NCBI GenBank assembly: GCA_029582165.1
Contig: CM055877.1
Location: 1,661,523-1,725,522, forward strand
Source: Portulaca oleracea
Taxonomy: Eukaryota > Streptophyta > Magnoliopsida > Caryophyllales > Portulacaceae
DNA: 64,000 nt
Direction: 5' to 3'
This document shows, piece by piece, positions 9,598 to 21,600 of this stretch. Positions within the stretch are counted from its first letter, which is position 1. Each line of letters starts with the position of its first letter. The notes beneath the pieces are model-generated. The model had not been told where the DNA came from. It ran no database searches and saw only the letters and a program-made list of their open reading frames with translations. The translations under genes were made by a program, and so were the position numbers.

Positions 9598-11751
9598 TGT
9601 TCGTTTGCATTTTAGGGGGTTTTTAGGAATGAAAATAATCCTAAAGGGTTGTCATATCCGCAGGGATGGGTTTTTAGGTTATCAGGATATTGGTTTAAGT
9701 AAGGGGTTTTCAAATGCTGAAAGCAGTAAATAATTTAAAGGAAATGTAAACTAAAATGCAGAAAGCAGTAAAGAATTTAAATAAACTAAACTAATATGAA
9801 GTGAAAACAAGAAAAGCTAAAGAAAGCATTAAATAAAAGAAGTGAACGAAACTTAAATTTAACAAGAAATAAATCTAAACTAAAAATTGCGATTAAAAGC
9901 AAGAACTAAGAAAACAATAAAATTTAATTAAATTTAATAATGAAAGTTGAAACTAATGACAAGAAATCATACCGATGTTGCACTAATCTTTACTTGAACT
10001 GTCACCGATCAAACAAGAAAATTGTGAATTAGATTACTAAGAATCCCCAAATCCTCACTCGAAGGAGAATTTGTGAATCCTTAATCCTCTTCCTCACTAA
10101 AATGTGGATTGGATTTTTGTGACTAATACTAAAGGACTTTGAACTGTTAAAAAAAACATGATTGATAAAAATTGAAGAGAATAAAACTTCTAGGGAAATT
10201 TGGCAGAAACAACCCTTAAACAAATCTAAACAAAGCTATGAATCCCTAATCAAACTAAACATTAACTTAATAAATCCATCCTAACACTAACTGACTCAGT
10301 TAAACTCTAATACTAACCTTAATGAAACTGTTGAATCTAACTAATCCTAGCAACACCTAAACTAACCGAGACATATGGAAACAAAGAAAAGAAATAAAAC
10401 AGAGATTATCACACTATGCTTAGATCACATAAGTGAAACAAAATGAAGAAAGAAGAACAGAGGCAAAAAGGGACGTGAGTCCCTTCTTTTCAATTTTAAC
10501 CCAGAAAGGAGAAACAGAGAAAGGAGAAAGCCGAGATTAAAATTAGAGCACCCAAGCTTCGAACCAAAATCAACCAAATTAACAGAATAAATCATTAAAA
10601 TCTTAACCAAAACTCAGAATCGATCGACAAAAACAAACAGAATTTTAAACATCAAGAATTCGAACATTAATACAGAACCAAAAGAAAGAACAGAACAACA
10701 AAATCTCAACCAAAACTCAGAATTTAAATCGTGAATTACCAAAACATTTAAAAAGCAAATTTTACTCGCATCAATTGAAGAACCTAATTCTAAGCCTAAG
10801 ATGCGGATTGGGTTGTCACCCCCCAAAACCGACCTTCGTGTCTACTCTACGCTGCCCTACGATATGATCTTCTTCCTCCTTTTATACTTGAAACCGAGAC
10901 TTCTTCTTCAATCTCCACCCTTCGATCCTTCTTCAACATGGACGATGCAGATGTGTTTGAGTGGTGATGACGGATGTTGCCTCGAACTCGAATCTGCACA
11001 TGAGAAGAGAAAAAGAGTGAGAAATCGAGAGAATAAAAGAGATAATGAGATTTTGAGAAGAGAAAGGAGATGTTATTAGAAGATGAATGATGATGGTGGT
11101 GGATGGATGTCGGGTGCATGTTTGTTGACTGAGGAATCCGAGAAGAAGAAGAAGAATGATGATGAATGTTCAACGGGAAGAAGAAGAAAGAAAAAAGAAA
11201 AGAAAAATCTGAGGAGAAGAAAGGAGGATCGGGAAAGGAAGAAGAAAGAAAGAAGAAGATAGAATCCGAGGTCAGAGAGAGAAGGAGAAAGGAAGAGAGA
11301 GAAAGGAAAGGGGAAAAATGATACGGGAAAGAGGAAAGGGGGAGGGGGGTTAGTATTAGGGTTTTAGGGAAACGGGTACGGGTTTGGGTCAGGGTTAGGC
11401 GGGTATTAGGTAGACGGATCGCGGGTCGCGGGTTTTAGGGTTAGGTTGGGCTTGGGCCGAGAACTGGGCTGGGGTGTTGGGCCGAGAAAAGAGAAAGAGG
11501 GTTTGGGCTGGGTTTAGAGTTTAGTTTAGGTTTTAGTTTTATTTTATTTAATTTAATTTATTTTCTAATTTTATTTGTTTTATTAATTTGATTTATAATT
11601 AACAAAAATGATAACAAAAATAATAAAATACTGTAAAATCTAATAATAATGCAAAATACATAAAAACATAATAAAATTCTTAAATTAATTATTAAAGACA
11701 ATCAAAACTCCTTATAAAAGATATTAATTCGGCTCGAAACGAGACCGAACA
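9598..11751. mobile_element. 2.15-kb solo-LTR-like insertion
   Basis: The insertion begins TGTTCG and ends CGAACA and has an exact 5-bp target duplication, GAGGC at 9593-9597 and 11752-11756. It interrupts the older LTR at a point fixed by comparison with 12791-13467. It has no coding domain and no internal repeat, so a very long solo LTR is the best reading. On the minus strand a TATAAAAGGAGG box near 10878-10889 suggests that orientation. The interior is AG-rich with GGGTTTAGGG-like words near 11340-11450. Confidence 0.7.
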
Positions 11752-12371
11752 GAGGCGACCCACGCCACAAGAAGCGCTAGGCGCGCCCCAGGTAGAGAGA
11801 GAAGAAAGGAGGCGCACAAGGAATCCTGGGGTGGTGTGGAATTTTTCTCGTGGTTAATTTTGTTGAACCTAGCTTCTTTCTTCAAGTCAGCTACGGCTTG
11901 CGATTATTTGAGTTTTAATGTAACTTTAATTTCTCCTAGCCGCCTTATAAATAGGGTTCAGTTTTCTCCTCTTTATTTCATGGCGACGTCGGTTGATCAA
12001 TGGCGATCAATTAGATCAGAGAGAAAATATTGAGAGAGAGACAATTTCACCAATATTTTCCCAGTGTATCTCGAGAGATTGTGAGTTGAGAGTTTGAGAG
12101 ATTTTTATTGTAATGTCCTTTTGTTGATCGCATCACACTCTGTGATAGTGATCGAGTTGTACTCCTCCCTTCTCATAGTGGATTATTTTCTAGTTGTCGC
12201 CGTCCGTGGGTTTTCCTCCGAGTTCTTCAGTTTCCCATGTATACCTGGTGTTCGTTTTATCGCTTATTTTTCATTCCTAAATTTGTCGTAATTTCCATCA
12301 TCTCATTTATTTCACTTCCCCTAGAACCTTACACTTATTTTCCTAACAAGTGGTATGAGAGCTTAACAAAG

Positions 12372-12383
12372 TGGTATCAGAGC
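12372..12383 (+). other. Primer-binding site of the Copia-like element
   Basis: TGGTATCAGAGC lies three bases after the 5' LTR end. It is the standard Copia sequence complementary to the 3' end of initiator methionine tRNA. Confidence 0.85.
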
Positions 12384-12413
12384 AAGGTGGAGATGATTTC
12401 AATCATGAAGTGA

Positions 12414-12570
12414 GAGATTCCAAAATTTGATGGAACGAGAAGTTTCACGATGTGGAGACTGTAGATGAAGGCAGTCCTGATTCAGCACGGGTTATGGGAT
12501 GTGATCGACTATCCGGAAGTGAATATCGATGAAAGGATGAGCAATGAGAAGTTCAAAAAAAGCTCCAGAA
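12414..12570 (+). pseudogene. Copia gag N-terminal remnant
   Basis: The frame reads EIPKFDGTRSFTMWRL, then a TAG stop, then MKAVLIQHGLWDVID. This is the start of a Copia gag (UBN2-type) protein, with the conserved K-F-D-G-T and M-W/L-W blocks. The stop and the short interior show that it is not functional. Confidence 0.7.
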
Positions 12571-12790
12571 AGAGACCCAGGGCAGTTTGGGTTCAAGGTG
12601 GAGCAGATTGAGGCTCAAGGTGGAGCTACTGGAACCTGCAATTAGGAGCAGGTTGCTGATAACGCTCTTGAAACAGCTCAGGTTGATTGAGATCAAGACT
12701 GACATTCGATCCTTAGGTGGAGGAAGAACACGTCGACGGTCGAGGTTGTTATTTGGACCGATGAGTCGGATCATGGTCCAAGGTGGAGTT

Positions 12791-13467
12791 TGTTGGTTCT
12801 TTTGTGGCCTATTGGATTCGTCAAGGTCCAAAACGACAAAGTAGTAAGGCGCGACCAACGCCAAAGGAGGCACTAGGTGTGCCCCAGGTAGAGAGAGAAG
12901 AAAGGAGGCGCACAAAGAATCTTGGGTGGCGTGGAATTCCTCTTGTGGTTAATTTTGTTTAACCGAGTTTCTCTCTTCAAGTCAACTACGACTAGCGATT
13001 ATTTGAGTTTTAATCTAACTCTAATTTCTCCTAGTAACCCAATAAATAGGGTTCAATTTTCTTCATTTTATTTCACGGCGACATCGATTGATCAGCGGCG
13101 ATCGATTATATCAGAGAAAAAATATTGAGAGTGAGACAGTTTCACCAATATTTTCCTAGTGTGTTCCGAGAGATTGTGAGTTGAGGGTTTGAGAGATTTT
13201 TATTGTAATCTCCTTTTGTTGATCGCATCACACTCTGTGATAGTGATCGAGTTGTATTCCTTCCTTCTCATAATGGATTATTTTCTAACTGTCGTCGTCC
13301 GTGGGTTTTCCTCCGAGTTTGTCAATTTTCCACGTATACCTGGTGTTCATTTTATCGCTTATTTTTCGTTCCTAAATTTTGTCGTCATTTACTTTATCTC
13401 ATTTATTTTGCTTCCGCTATAACCTTATTGCGCTTATTTTTCTAACAAGTGATATCAGAGCCTAACA
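12791..13467 (+). repeat. 3' LTR of the Copia-like element
   Basis: A 677-bp LTR, preceded by AAGGTGGAG as polypurine tract. Its first 63 bp match 9536-9597 and the remainder matches 11757-12368. TATA-like AATAAATAGGG lies near 13040. Open frames repeated at 11836-12291 and 12922-13422 come from the two LTR copies and are not genes. Confidence 0.85.
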
Positions 13468-13472
13468 AAATG

Positions 13473-13960
13473 GATTGAAAACTAACTGACATAGCAACTA
13501 TTTTAATTAATCTTTGAAGTGACTTCACAAGCATAATCTAAATAAAGCAAGATTTTATGTCTCACACTTGATTTTCAAATTTTTTTTAAAAAAAGGAGAA
13601 AAGGACTAATTTACAATATTACTTGTAACACTTTTTTCTTAAGGTCTAATTTTAAAATCTCACATGATACATGCATGAAAGAGTCACATCACATTTACCT
13701 TTCTTTGCTTTTCTCCAATTCTTTTTAGCAATAGTGTATGAATCCCTATGAAATAGGAAAAATAAGGCTCCCAACTACTCGTTATGTTGTATGACTTGTA
13801 TCTATTTTCTAATGTTCAATGCATCTATCTAATATTATGAAAGTTTATATAGAGGTCATTTATATCTCATATGTACACACTCTAACATCTTGGTAGAAAT
13901 GACACGAATTAGAGAAGAGGAGAGGGGGAAAAGTAAATACTTCCACTCTATTACATGATG
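13473..13960. other. Intergenic, no feature seen
   Basis: AT-rich sequence with no recognisable gene or element. Confidence 0.4.
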
Positions 13961-13965
13961 GATTC

Positions 13966-14238
13966 TGTGGAATCATCTCAATCTAAAGCTTAAGTTGATC
14001 GTTATAGGTCCAACGATAGTTTTATATTCTAACACGCCTCCTCACGCGAATGCCCCTTAAGCTTGAAGCGTGGATGTTGCAAATACCCCATTCACCTTGC
14101 GCAAATGAATATGGAGGGTGCTGAGATTCGAATTTGAGACCTTTTTGCTCAGGTCTAACTCTGATATCATATAGAACCATCTCAACCAAAAGTTTAAACT
14201 AATAGTTGTAGGCTCAATGATGGTTTTATACTTTAACA
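13966..14238 (-). mobile_element. SMART/TRIM-type mini LTR element, copy 2
   Basis: A 273-bp element with direct terminal repeats of 69 bp (13966-14034 and 14170-14238). On the minus strand each repeat begins TGTTA and has TATAAAAC. The 5' repeat is followed at once by TGATATCAGAGT (14158-14169), 10 of 12 matches to the initiator-tRNA primer site. Flanks GATTC (13961-13965) and TATTC (14239-14243) agree at 4 of 5. The empty target can be read in the neighbouring duplicate, GATGGATTCATCTCC near 14304-14318, which supports the insertion boundary. Confidence 0.75.
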
Positions 14239-14240
14239 TA

Positions 14241-14376
14241 TTCATCTCCTAGCAAATTGTTAAAGTTAATTACTCATCCATACACTATAGCATATGAATA
14301 TTGATGGATTCATCTCCTAGCAAAATGTTAAAGTTAATTACTTATCCATACACTATACAGTATGAATATTGCACCA
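14241..14376. repeat. 68-bp tandem duplication
   Basis: Two adjacent copies with a 68-bp period both start TTCATCTCCTAGCAAA and continue through TTAAAGTTAATTAC and CCATACACTATA. The mini LTR element is inserted at the left edge of the first copy. Confidence 0.85.
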
Positions 14377-15460
14377 TACAACTTGACATAATACAAGAGG
14401 TGAAAAAAATGACAATGGTTGAAATCATGTCCAACTCTTCAATTTTTTTTTCTCAAACTAATACTCCTATTTCTCTTTATCTGGGGACAAATATATAAAT
14501 GAAATTGTGTTATGTTACATTCTCCTTTATCGATCTTCTTTTATGTCAATTAGCTATGAAGGATCTATATGATCTTCACTATTTTTTAGGAGTGCAAGTT
14601 GTTAGTTCGTTCTCTAGATTGATTCTATCTCACAACACAAATACACAACTAATCTTCTTCACAAATTTCATATGCATACGTACAAATCTATTTGCAACCA
14701 TATTATTGTTGCCAGAATTACCCTTACTCTTTTAGATGGGGAATTACTTTTTGATTCTACCGAGTGCAATAGTATGGCAAGCGCCTTACAATGTTTGATT
14801 TTGACTCGACCTGTTTTTATATGTTGTCTAGGCTAAGGAGAACCAAACTAATTATTCTCACAATAATCAATTAATAATACAATATCACTAGTGATTAAAT
14901 TAAAGCTTATAAACACTTTTCACCCACTAAAGAACATATGAAATATAATTACTTCATACATCTTGACATAGCACAAGTGGCTGAAAAACTTGATCATAAT
15001 TGAAATCATATTCAACTTGTCAATCATATTTTTAAAAAAATAATACACTCATATTAATTTCCCTTGATTTGGGAAACAATAAATGAGGTTGATGGGTGTA
15101 TGAGGAGAACATGAAGTTATCTCTCATGATCATATCACTATCACAGATGACACTCAACTATAAATTCACGAGCAAAAAATTGGTGTACATACACTAATGC
15201 AACTATGGACGCAACTTCTGCCTCAGTATTGTAATGGCCACAAAATTTCCATTTTATTTGTTTATTTTATGTCTAAAATGTAGTTACTTTGTTTGCATGG
15301 TCCAAAATTTCAGAATCTTTGGATCTTCTTTGCTTTTTGCCCAACACGAAAAGCTTCTCTTTGGACAATTATCACGTGAGATTTCATTTCATTTCGTTTT
15401 TTTTTTCTTTGGGGGGTTTTATTTCTTTTTTTTGGGGGTACAATTCATATTGTACTCTGT
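14377..15460. other. Intergenic, no gene seen
   Basis: AT-rich sequence. Short open frames (14499-14735, 15234-15629) show no domain. Poly-T runs lie near 15399-15440. Confidence 0.4.
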
Positions 15461-15468
15461 ATTGTACG

Positions 15469-16076
15469 TAGGGATGGCAACGAGGCGGATCGGGGATGGG
15501 GGAATATACTCGCGTCCCCATCCCCGCTCCCAAAACTCATCCCCATCCCCGTCCCCATCCCCGCTTTGGGGAATGATTCTCGCTTCATCCTGTCATGGAT
15601 TCCCATCCTTAACGCCCAACGACTTTTAAACTATCCTAAATTTAACTAAATTTTAATCGGATCCAGTTTTTAATCGAACCCGATTTCTAACATGTTCAAA
15701 ATACAACGTATTTAACTTGCTCAAATAATAATACATCAAAATCAAACAATAATACATCAACAAGTGAGAATAAATTGAAAAATTACTACTTTGTCCTTCC
15801 CATTAATATATATATTAAATTTGAATAAAGGTTATTTGGTAATTTTAACATTTTCGAGGATGGAGATTCGGGGATGGGGACGGGGAATTCACCCCGGCGG
15901 GGAAAATGGGGACGGGGATGGGAAAATTTTGTTCCCATCCCCGCCCCGTCCCCGAGCGAATTTTGAAAAATCGTCCCCGTCCCCGTCCCCGTCCCTATCC
16001 TCAATGGGGGCGAGGATTTTTGAGCAGGACAGGGCCCCGGCGGGTTCGGGGATTCCCCGCCCCATTGCCGTCCCTA
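15469..16076. mobile_element. hAT-like MITE, GGGGATGGGGA-rich family
   Basis: A 608-bp element with 20-bp terminal inverted repeats, TAGGGATGGCAACGAGGCGG and (reverse complement) TAGGGACGGCAATGGGGCGG. It is flanked by an exact 8-bp duplication, ATTGTACG at 15461-15468 and 16077-16084. Subterminal arms consist of CCCCATCCCCGTCCCC-type hexamer arrays in opposite orientation; the middle is AT-rich. 8-bp duplications are typical of hAT transposases. Open frames here are repeat artefacts. Confidence 0.85.
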
Positions 16077-16084
16077 ATTGTACG

Positions 16085-16743
16085 TTATAATTGAGATATT
16101 TTGCTAATTTTGTAAATTAATCATTAGCAAATTCAATATTGTTTCCGGTATTATTTTGTTCTAAATTAATTTGTTTTAATTAGGTAAAACAACTGTAATT
16201 TAGTTTTAATAGGTCATACGGTTGATTTGGCTCTATAAATTTATTTAAAAGTTTCAAGTAATTATTTCTTTTAGGAAAACAGGAAGGGGGAAATGCATTA
16301 GTCACAATTCACAAGGTTTGTAAGCCATTATCATCGGGTCAAAATACATTGAGGCCCTCAATTAAATATAAAGCAAACCTAAAGTAATTGTGACTTACTA
16401 TATGAATGAAAGAACTTTTACCGTAACAGACAATGATACTAGTCTTTTTAAATTATAAAAACAATATATGATGGAGCTATTTTTTTTAATTGGGTGAATT
16501 TAATCTACTAGTGAACTTTAATAGGTCAGACACCAAATTATTCGTGACAAATATGATTGATCAATCCCACATTTACATTAATATAAAAATTATTTTGTTT
16601 CTTAATTAGTTAATAGAAAATATGAAAGATAAAAGCGATTGCCACTCATATATCATTTCTATTTTGCTTTTGACAAAGCTGCATGCTACAACTTTCTTAT
16701 CTAAAAGAGCCGATTACTAGACCAAATTTATCCATTCGGTAAC
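16085..16743. other. Intergenic, no feature seen
   Basis: AT-rich sequence without a recognisable gene or element. Confidence 0.4.
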
Positions 16744-17163
16744 TAGTGGTGGTAAACAAATCGGGTTTAGACAATTTAGATATTAAGACAAAATCTCCAA
16801 ACCTCAACCCTATCCGAATTTCAAATTTAGACATTTTGTAAGGTCCGAATCTGGATTAGAATTGTCTGATTTTGTCCGAATATATCCAAACTTGAGTTTA
16901 CACTAAATTTAGACACAAGTTCAATATTTTGTCCGAATTGCAGGGTTCGAAAACTGTTCGAATGTGTCCAAACTTGAATTCAACATAAAATTCGGACGTC
17001 CTTATTTCTTACCACAGACCCAAACCTGACTTGATTTTAGAATCGAGCATGACCAAATTGTCCAAAACCAAAACCCGGACAAAAAATTGATATCTAAACC
17101 CGATTTAATTCATATGGAACAAATTCGAATATTCGGCTCGTACAGATTTTTTGATATTGTGCT
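16744..17163. mobile_element. TTCGG/CCGAA-rich hAT-like MITE, decayed copy
   Basis: Starts TAGTGGTGGTAAACAAATCGG and ends with the reverse complement of TAGCACAATATCAAAAAATC. The interior repeats TCCGAAT, TTTAGACA and GTCCGAA words like the better-preserved relatives at 48762-49064 and 56961-57179. No target duplication could be confirmed. Confidence 0.5.
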
Positions 17164-17230
17164 AACTCTCAAGCCACCTACCAATACCAATAAATAAAAT
17201 AAAACCAACCAATCAACCTAGCTTATCTAA

Positions 17231-17697
17231 TAGTCCGCTTGTTTTGGAGGGTAAAGAGGGAGATGGGATGGAAACGAAAGTTATTATTCATTTTCTTCTT
17301 ATTTCGAAATAAAAATAAGGAGCAAAAGGAGGGGATATTTTACCTTCCTTCCTCTCCTTTTCTTAACCCACAAAATGAGGGGGAAGAAAAAAATTTTAAT
17401 ACTTTTCTTCCCTTTGGCTTATGAATACATTCAAATGAGGTTAATACTAATCACTTTTTTCCCCCTTCCCTCTCTGTTTTTCCATAGTTATTAAAATCCC
17501 GATCCTGATCTACGATCCTACGATTTTATGATTCAAAATTATCGGTGCAATTCTACTATTTACATTCCGATCCACGACCCTACATTGACTCATTCCAATC
17601 CTAACTGCCCTATAGATCCGAGTTACGTTCCCGATTTTAACAACCATGAGTCTTTCCTATATCTTATCCCTTCTAATTTGAATCCAAACAGACCGTA
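17231..17697. mobile_element. Possible MITE containing a smaller element
   Basis: The left end (GTCCGCTTGTTTTGG) and right end (reverse complement GGTCTGTTTGGATTC) are roughly inverted. A smaller element at 17484-17649 lies inside. Its ends are ATAGTTATTAAAATC and, inverted, TCATGGTTGTTAAAATC. It is flanked by GTTTTTCC (17476-17483) and GTCTTTCC (17650-17657), 7 of 8 matches. The inner element is the better supported. Confidence 0.45.
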
Positions 17698-17857
17698 AAG
17701 CAAACTACTACCCAAGGGCATATACTAAACCGAATATCTTCCATTTACTAAACTCTCGCACCAAAAAACGCAACTTACCTAACAGACCTAGCCATCCACT
17801 ACTCATTACTCAAAACGGCTGCTCATTAACTAACTCAAAACTCTACCACTAGTTTTA

Positions 17858-18308
17858 GGCCCTGTTCTTTGGTTATATTACACTAACTTATCCAATCCAA
17901 TCTAATCTAATCTAATCTAATCTAATCTAATCTAATCCAATCCAATCCAATCCAATCCACTACTCCCTCTGTTCTTTTTTATCTGTCATTTACGGTTTTC
18001 AGTGCCAATTTTTAATCAATAATTTCTAATATAAAACTTTTATAAAAAATATAATATTATACTTTTTTAATAGTATTTTTTATTACGAATCTAATGATAT
18101 CAATTTTGTAGGATAAATCATTATACAAATTAAGATATTGACAGTCAAAGTTTTTTCCACAATTCCCTATGCGACGAATAAAACAAAACGGAGGTAGTAC
18201 TCTTTAAAAACATATAATCCCCAAAAAAACATCATAATTTATCCAATCCAATCCAATCCAATCCAATTCATTCAAATATGATTTTAACCGATCCAAAAAA
18301 ACAGGGCC
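17858..18308. mobile_element. Tourist-like (PIF/Harbinger) MITE carrying pentanucleotide repeats
   Basis: The ends are GGCCCTGTTCTTTGG and (reverse complement) GGCCCTGTTTTTTTGG, with a 3-bp TTA duplication at 17855-17857 and 18309-18311. Subterminal (AATCC/AATCT)n arrays occupy 17888-17960 and 18240-18270. A Stowaway MITE at 17963-18197 has inserted inside. It lies about 180 bp upstream of the nitrate-transporter TATA box. Confidence 0.75.
17963..18197. mobile_element. Stowaway MITE, subfamily B, nested
   Basis: The ends are CTCCCTCTGTTCTTTTTTAT and (reverse complement) CTACCTCCGTTTTGTTTTAT, with TA at 17961-17962 and 18198-18199. Its interior is an inverted-orientation relative of 22180-22416. 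It splits the pentanucleotide array of the surrounding Tourist-like element. Confidence 0.85.
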
Positions 18309-18489
18309 TTAACGATCTTAATTTAATTTTAGATTGATTAAAAAATAATTAAATCCAGATCCCATGTAAATGTATATATGACCAACGCATTATTTTAAAC
18401 AAGCAGTATATTCTAAATAAAGGTGGGTCCAACCGTCCAAATTCACGCACGACGTCGGATACAAAAGCTCCCCTACTCCCCTCCCTCCC

Positions 18490-18496
18490 TATAAAA
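18490..18496 (+). promoter_or_regulatory. TATA box of the nitrate transporter gene
   Basis: TATAAAA follows a CTCCCT-rich stretch and lies 121 bp before the ATG at 18611, with a C/T-rich leader between. Confidence 0.6.
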
Positions 18497-18610
18497 TGGT
18501 TCACCCCTTTATCATGCTTTCATTCACTCACTCACATAATTAAACCTCACATTATTTCCCCTCCCCTTTTTTCTTAACTCCCAAACACTGCTTAACCAAA
18601 GCAATTAACG

Positions 18611-21600
18611 ATGGCTCTTCCGACGACGACGAAGGGCGGGGTGGCGGGGAAGACGGTGTCAGACGCGTGGGACTACATGGGAGCCCCGGCGTGCCGTGGT
18701 GGGACCGGGGGGTGGACCAGCTCAGCCATGATCCTCGGGGTGGAGACTTGCGAGAGGCTCATAACACTTGGGATCGCGTTCAATTTGGTGACATACTTGA
18801 CTGGGGTTATGCATTTGGGGAATGCTACTTCGGCTAATACGGTCACCAATTTCCTCGGTACTTCGTTCATGCTCTGCCTCCTCGGCGGCTTCATCGCTGA
18901 CACCTTCCTCGGCCGGTACTTTTCATTTTATCGTCTTTTTTGTTGTACTACTTCTGTTCTAATTTGTGAATAGCAATTGTCAAAATATAATCAAATGACA
19001 GACATTTTGAGACGAAATAGTATGTTTTTTTGAGCTTTAGCTCTAACAAGTGACCATTTCCACCTATCATCATATAGGTTAATTAATTAATATGGAGAGA
19101 TTAGATGTAACTGTTTAATATTTTTAAATTGATTTCAATTGATTCAAGATTGACGCCTCCTATTCATGGATAGGAGGTATACCGAATTGGGTGGGGGGGG
19201 GGGGTTTAACTTTGTGTGGATAAGTAATTCTTTTTTGTTTTTAGTTCTTGAAAATTTGATTTATTAGCTAAATGATATATCTTGGGTGTTGATTTTGTTC
19301 TTTGAATTTTGACAGGTACTTGACCATTGCTATCTTCGCTACTGTTCAAGCACTGGTAAATGCATTTGGACTATTTAAATAGTAAAAGTTAAAATTCTCT
19401 TGTGCAATATAAAAACTGTTAAATTCTCCTACCCAGTATAAAAAATACTCCGAGAAAATGGTAAAAAATGACCAATTATATCTATTTCCTATCTAATACA
19501 ACAACCTCTTCAATTTACAACAAAAAATTATTTATAAATAAGGCAATAAATTGTATCATAAGTCATATCATAATTATATCCATATCTATATCTACTAGCT
19601 AATAACTGAAATCCTAACGGCATTATTTGAATCAATTATTGTTATAGGGTGTAACGATTTTAACTATATCAACTGTCATCCCAACTCTCCGACCACCACC
19701 ATGTCCACGCAACTCCTCGAGTTGTGTTCCAGCAAATGGGACCCAACTCGGGGTGCTCCACCTGGCCTTGTATCTGACGGCTCTAGGGACGGGGGGGCTC
19801 AAGTCGAGCGTGTCAGGGTTTGGGTCGGACCAGTTTGACGAGAAAGACCAGCATGAGAGGACCATGATGACGGCGTTTTTCAATTGGTTCTACTTCATAG
19901 TGAGCTTAGGGTCGCTGGCGGCCGTGACAGTGTTGGTGTACATAGAGGACAACTTGGGCCGCCAGTGGGGGTATGGCATTTGTGCTTGTGCAATTGTGGT
20001 TGGTTTGGTTGTTTTTCTCCTTGGGACCAAACGGTACCGTTTTAAGAAGCTCGCCGGCAGCCCATTGACCCAAATTGCCGCAGTGATTGTGGCGGCATGG
20101 AGAAAGAGGAAGCTCCAACTCCCTGCGGATTCGGCAGAGCTTTTCAATGTTGATGATGCAGCGGAGGTTGACTATAAAAATAAACAGAAACTCCCACATA
20201 GCAAACAATTTCGGTTAGTATCTAACTCTTTTCGTTTTTTATTGATTTAAATAATTTGTTAATTCTGTGAATAAATAAAATACATGAACAAAAACTCTAC
20301 TCTTTGATTATTAATCAAATAGTAATTTGAATTTAAGTTGAAATTATTAAACTTTTACATGACTCATGATATCTTAAGCACAATATTTTTTATGGGAAGT
20401 TTAGAGAAGATTAGAATAGCACTAGGCTATGGTAGACTACTTGGTGTGAATTCAAATTTGTGAAATTAGGCTTGAAACACATATCAATAAGCAATAAATT
20501 TTCTAAAATGGTGAAGATAAACAATGCATCAAAAGACCAACAATTGCATGAAGTATGATTCATTACTACTAATGAGTTGCATGCCCTTGGGATGATAAAC
20601 AAGCTAATTAGAGATAGTTATACACATCTCAATTCATCATTTTGGCCAACCCTATGTATATGTTATTGGTGTTGACATTACTATCTAATTCAAGTTATTC
20701 ATCCAAAAAGGACCAACAAATCATTTTCACAAAGTTTGTGTAGCTTTTCAAATTATGATTTCTCTAGTCCTAGTGAAATGTGAAATGATGTATAACAAAT
20801 TCAAAAGGGATAATTAGATTTCTGACTTTTGATAGGATTAAAGCCCTTCAATACTAAATACAGACAATTTTGATTGTCACTTTCACTTACTAATTATATA
20901 TAAACAAAAAGTAAAACATGTTTTAAAATATTTATTAATTTAATCAGTCAAACTATAGATTAAATCTCATTCGAGTTCTCACTGGATTCTACTTTAACAT
21001 TACAGAAAAAAAAATACTATTGTACTTCTTTCAAGGAGCGTTTGGTTAGAAAACTTTCTCAGAAAAGTTAAGCCAACTTTCTCAAATTGACAAACTTTCT
21101 ATGTTTGGTTATCCCTAATAGATGGAGAAGTTTTAATGTAGGGCCCGTTACTTCCCTCACAAGCTCAGTAAATAGTTTTCCAAAGAGGGTTAGGCAAAGT
21201 CTTTCTCGGGAAAGTCTTTCCTGAAAAAAAATTTTCTGTGAAACTATCAAACGCACCCTCAAGTGTAAGTTATAAAGAACGTAGCTACCTGACTAAATGA
21301 TCGATCGTCTTTAGTAAAGAAGAAAAGGAATATATATTCTCTAAAATCAAAGCATATGGTAAATTGGAAAATGATGTTTGATGAGGCATATGAACCATGT
21401 AATTTATTGGTAAAAAGCTTAACTTTATTCGGTGCTTATGCTCATGAACTCAGTGCCTATAGATAGCTATGGTTTTCAAGGGCATGAACATCTAGAAGTT
21501 AGCATACATTTAGCAGCACAGTTGGTGGCCAACACAACAATTGTGACAAATTTCCTATTTATCCTGCAGATTATTTAAAAATAATTCATGTTTCCAACTT

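Larger units (their letters stand above)
9536..13467 (+). mobile_element. Non-autonomous Copia-like element with an LTR insertion in its 5' LTR
   Basis: The 5' LTR is 9536-12368, of which 9598-11751 is a later insertion. The 3' LTR is 12791-13467. After removing the insertion and one target copy the 5' LTR is 674 bp, against 677 bp for the 3' LTR; both start TGTT and end TAACA. The flanks AGATG (9531-9535) and AAATG (13468-13472) match at 4 of 5 bases. The interior is only 422 bp, so the element could move only with help from another. It contains a primer-binding site, a gag remnant and a polypurine tract. Confidence 0.8.

Noticed and set aside
11340..11460. TTTAGGG/GGGTTAGG words, like interstitial telomere repeat
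   Set aside because: Units are irregular, interrupted by GGGTACGGG and GGGTCGCGG; not a tandem array of the plant telomere heptamer.
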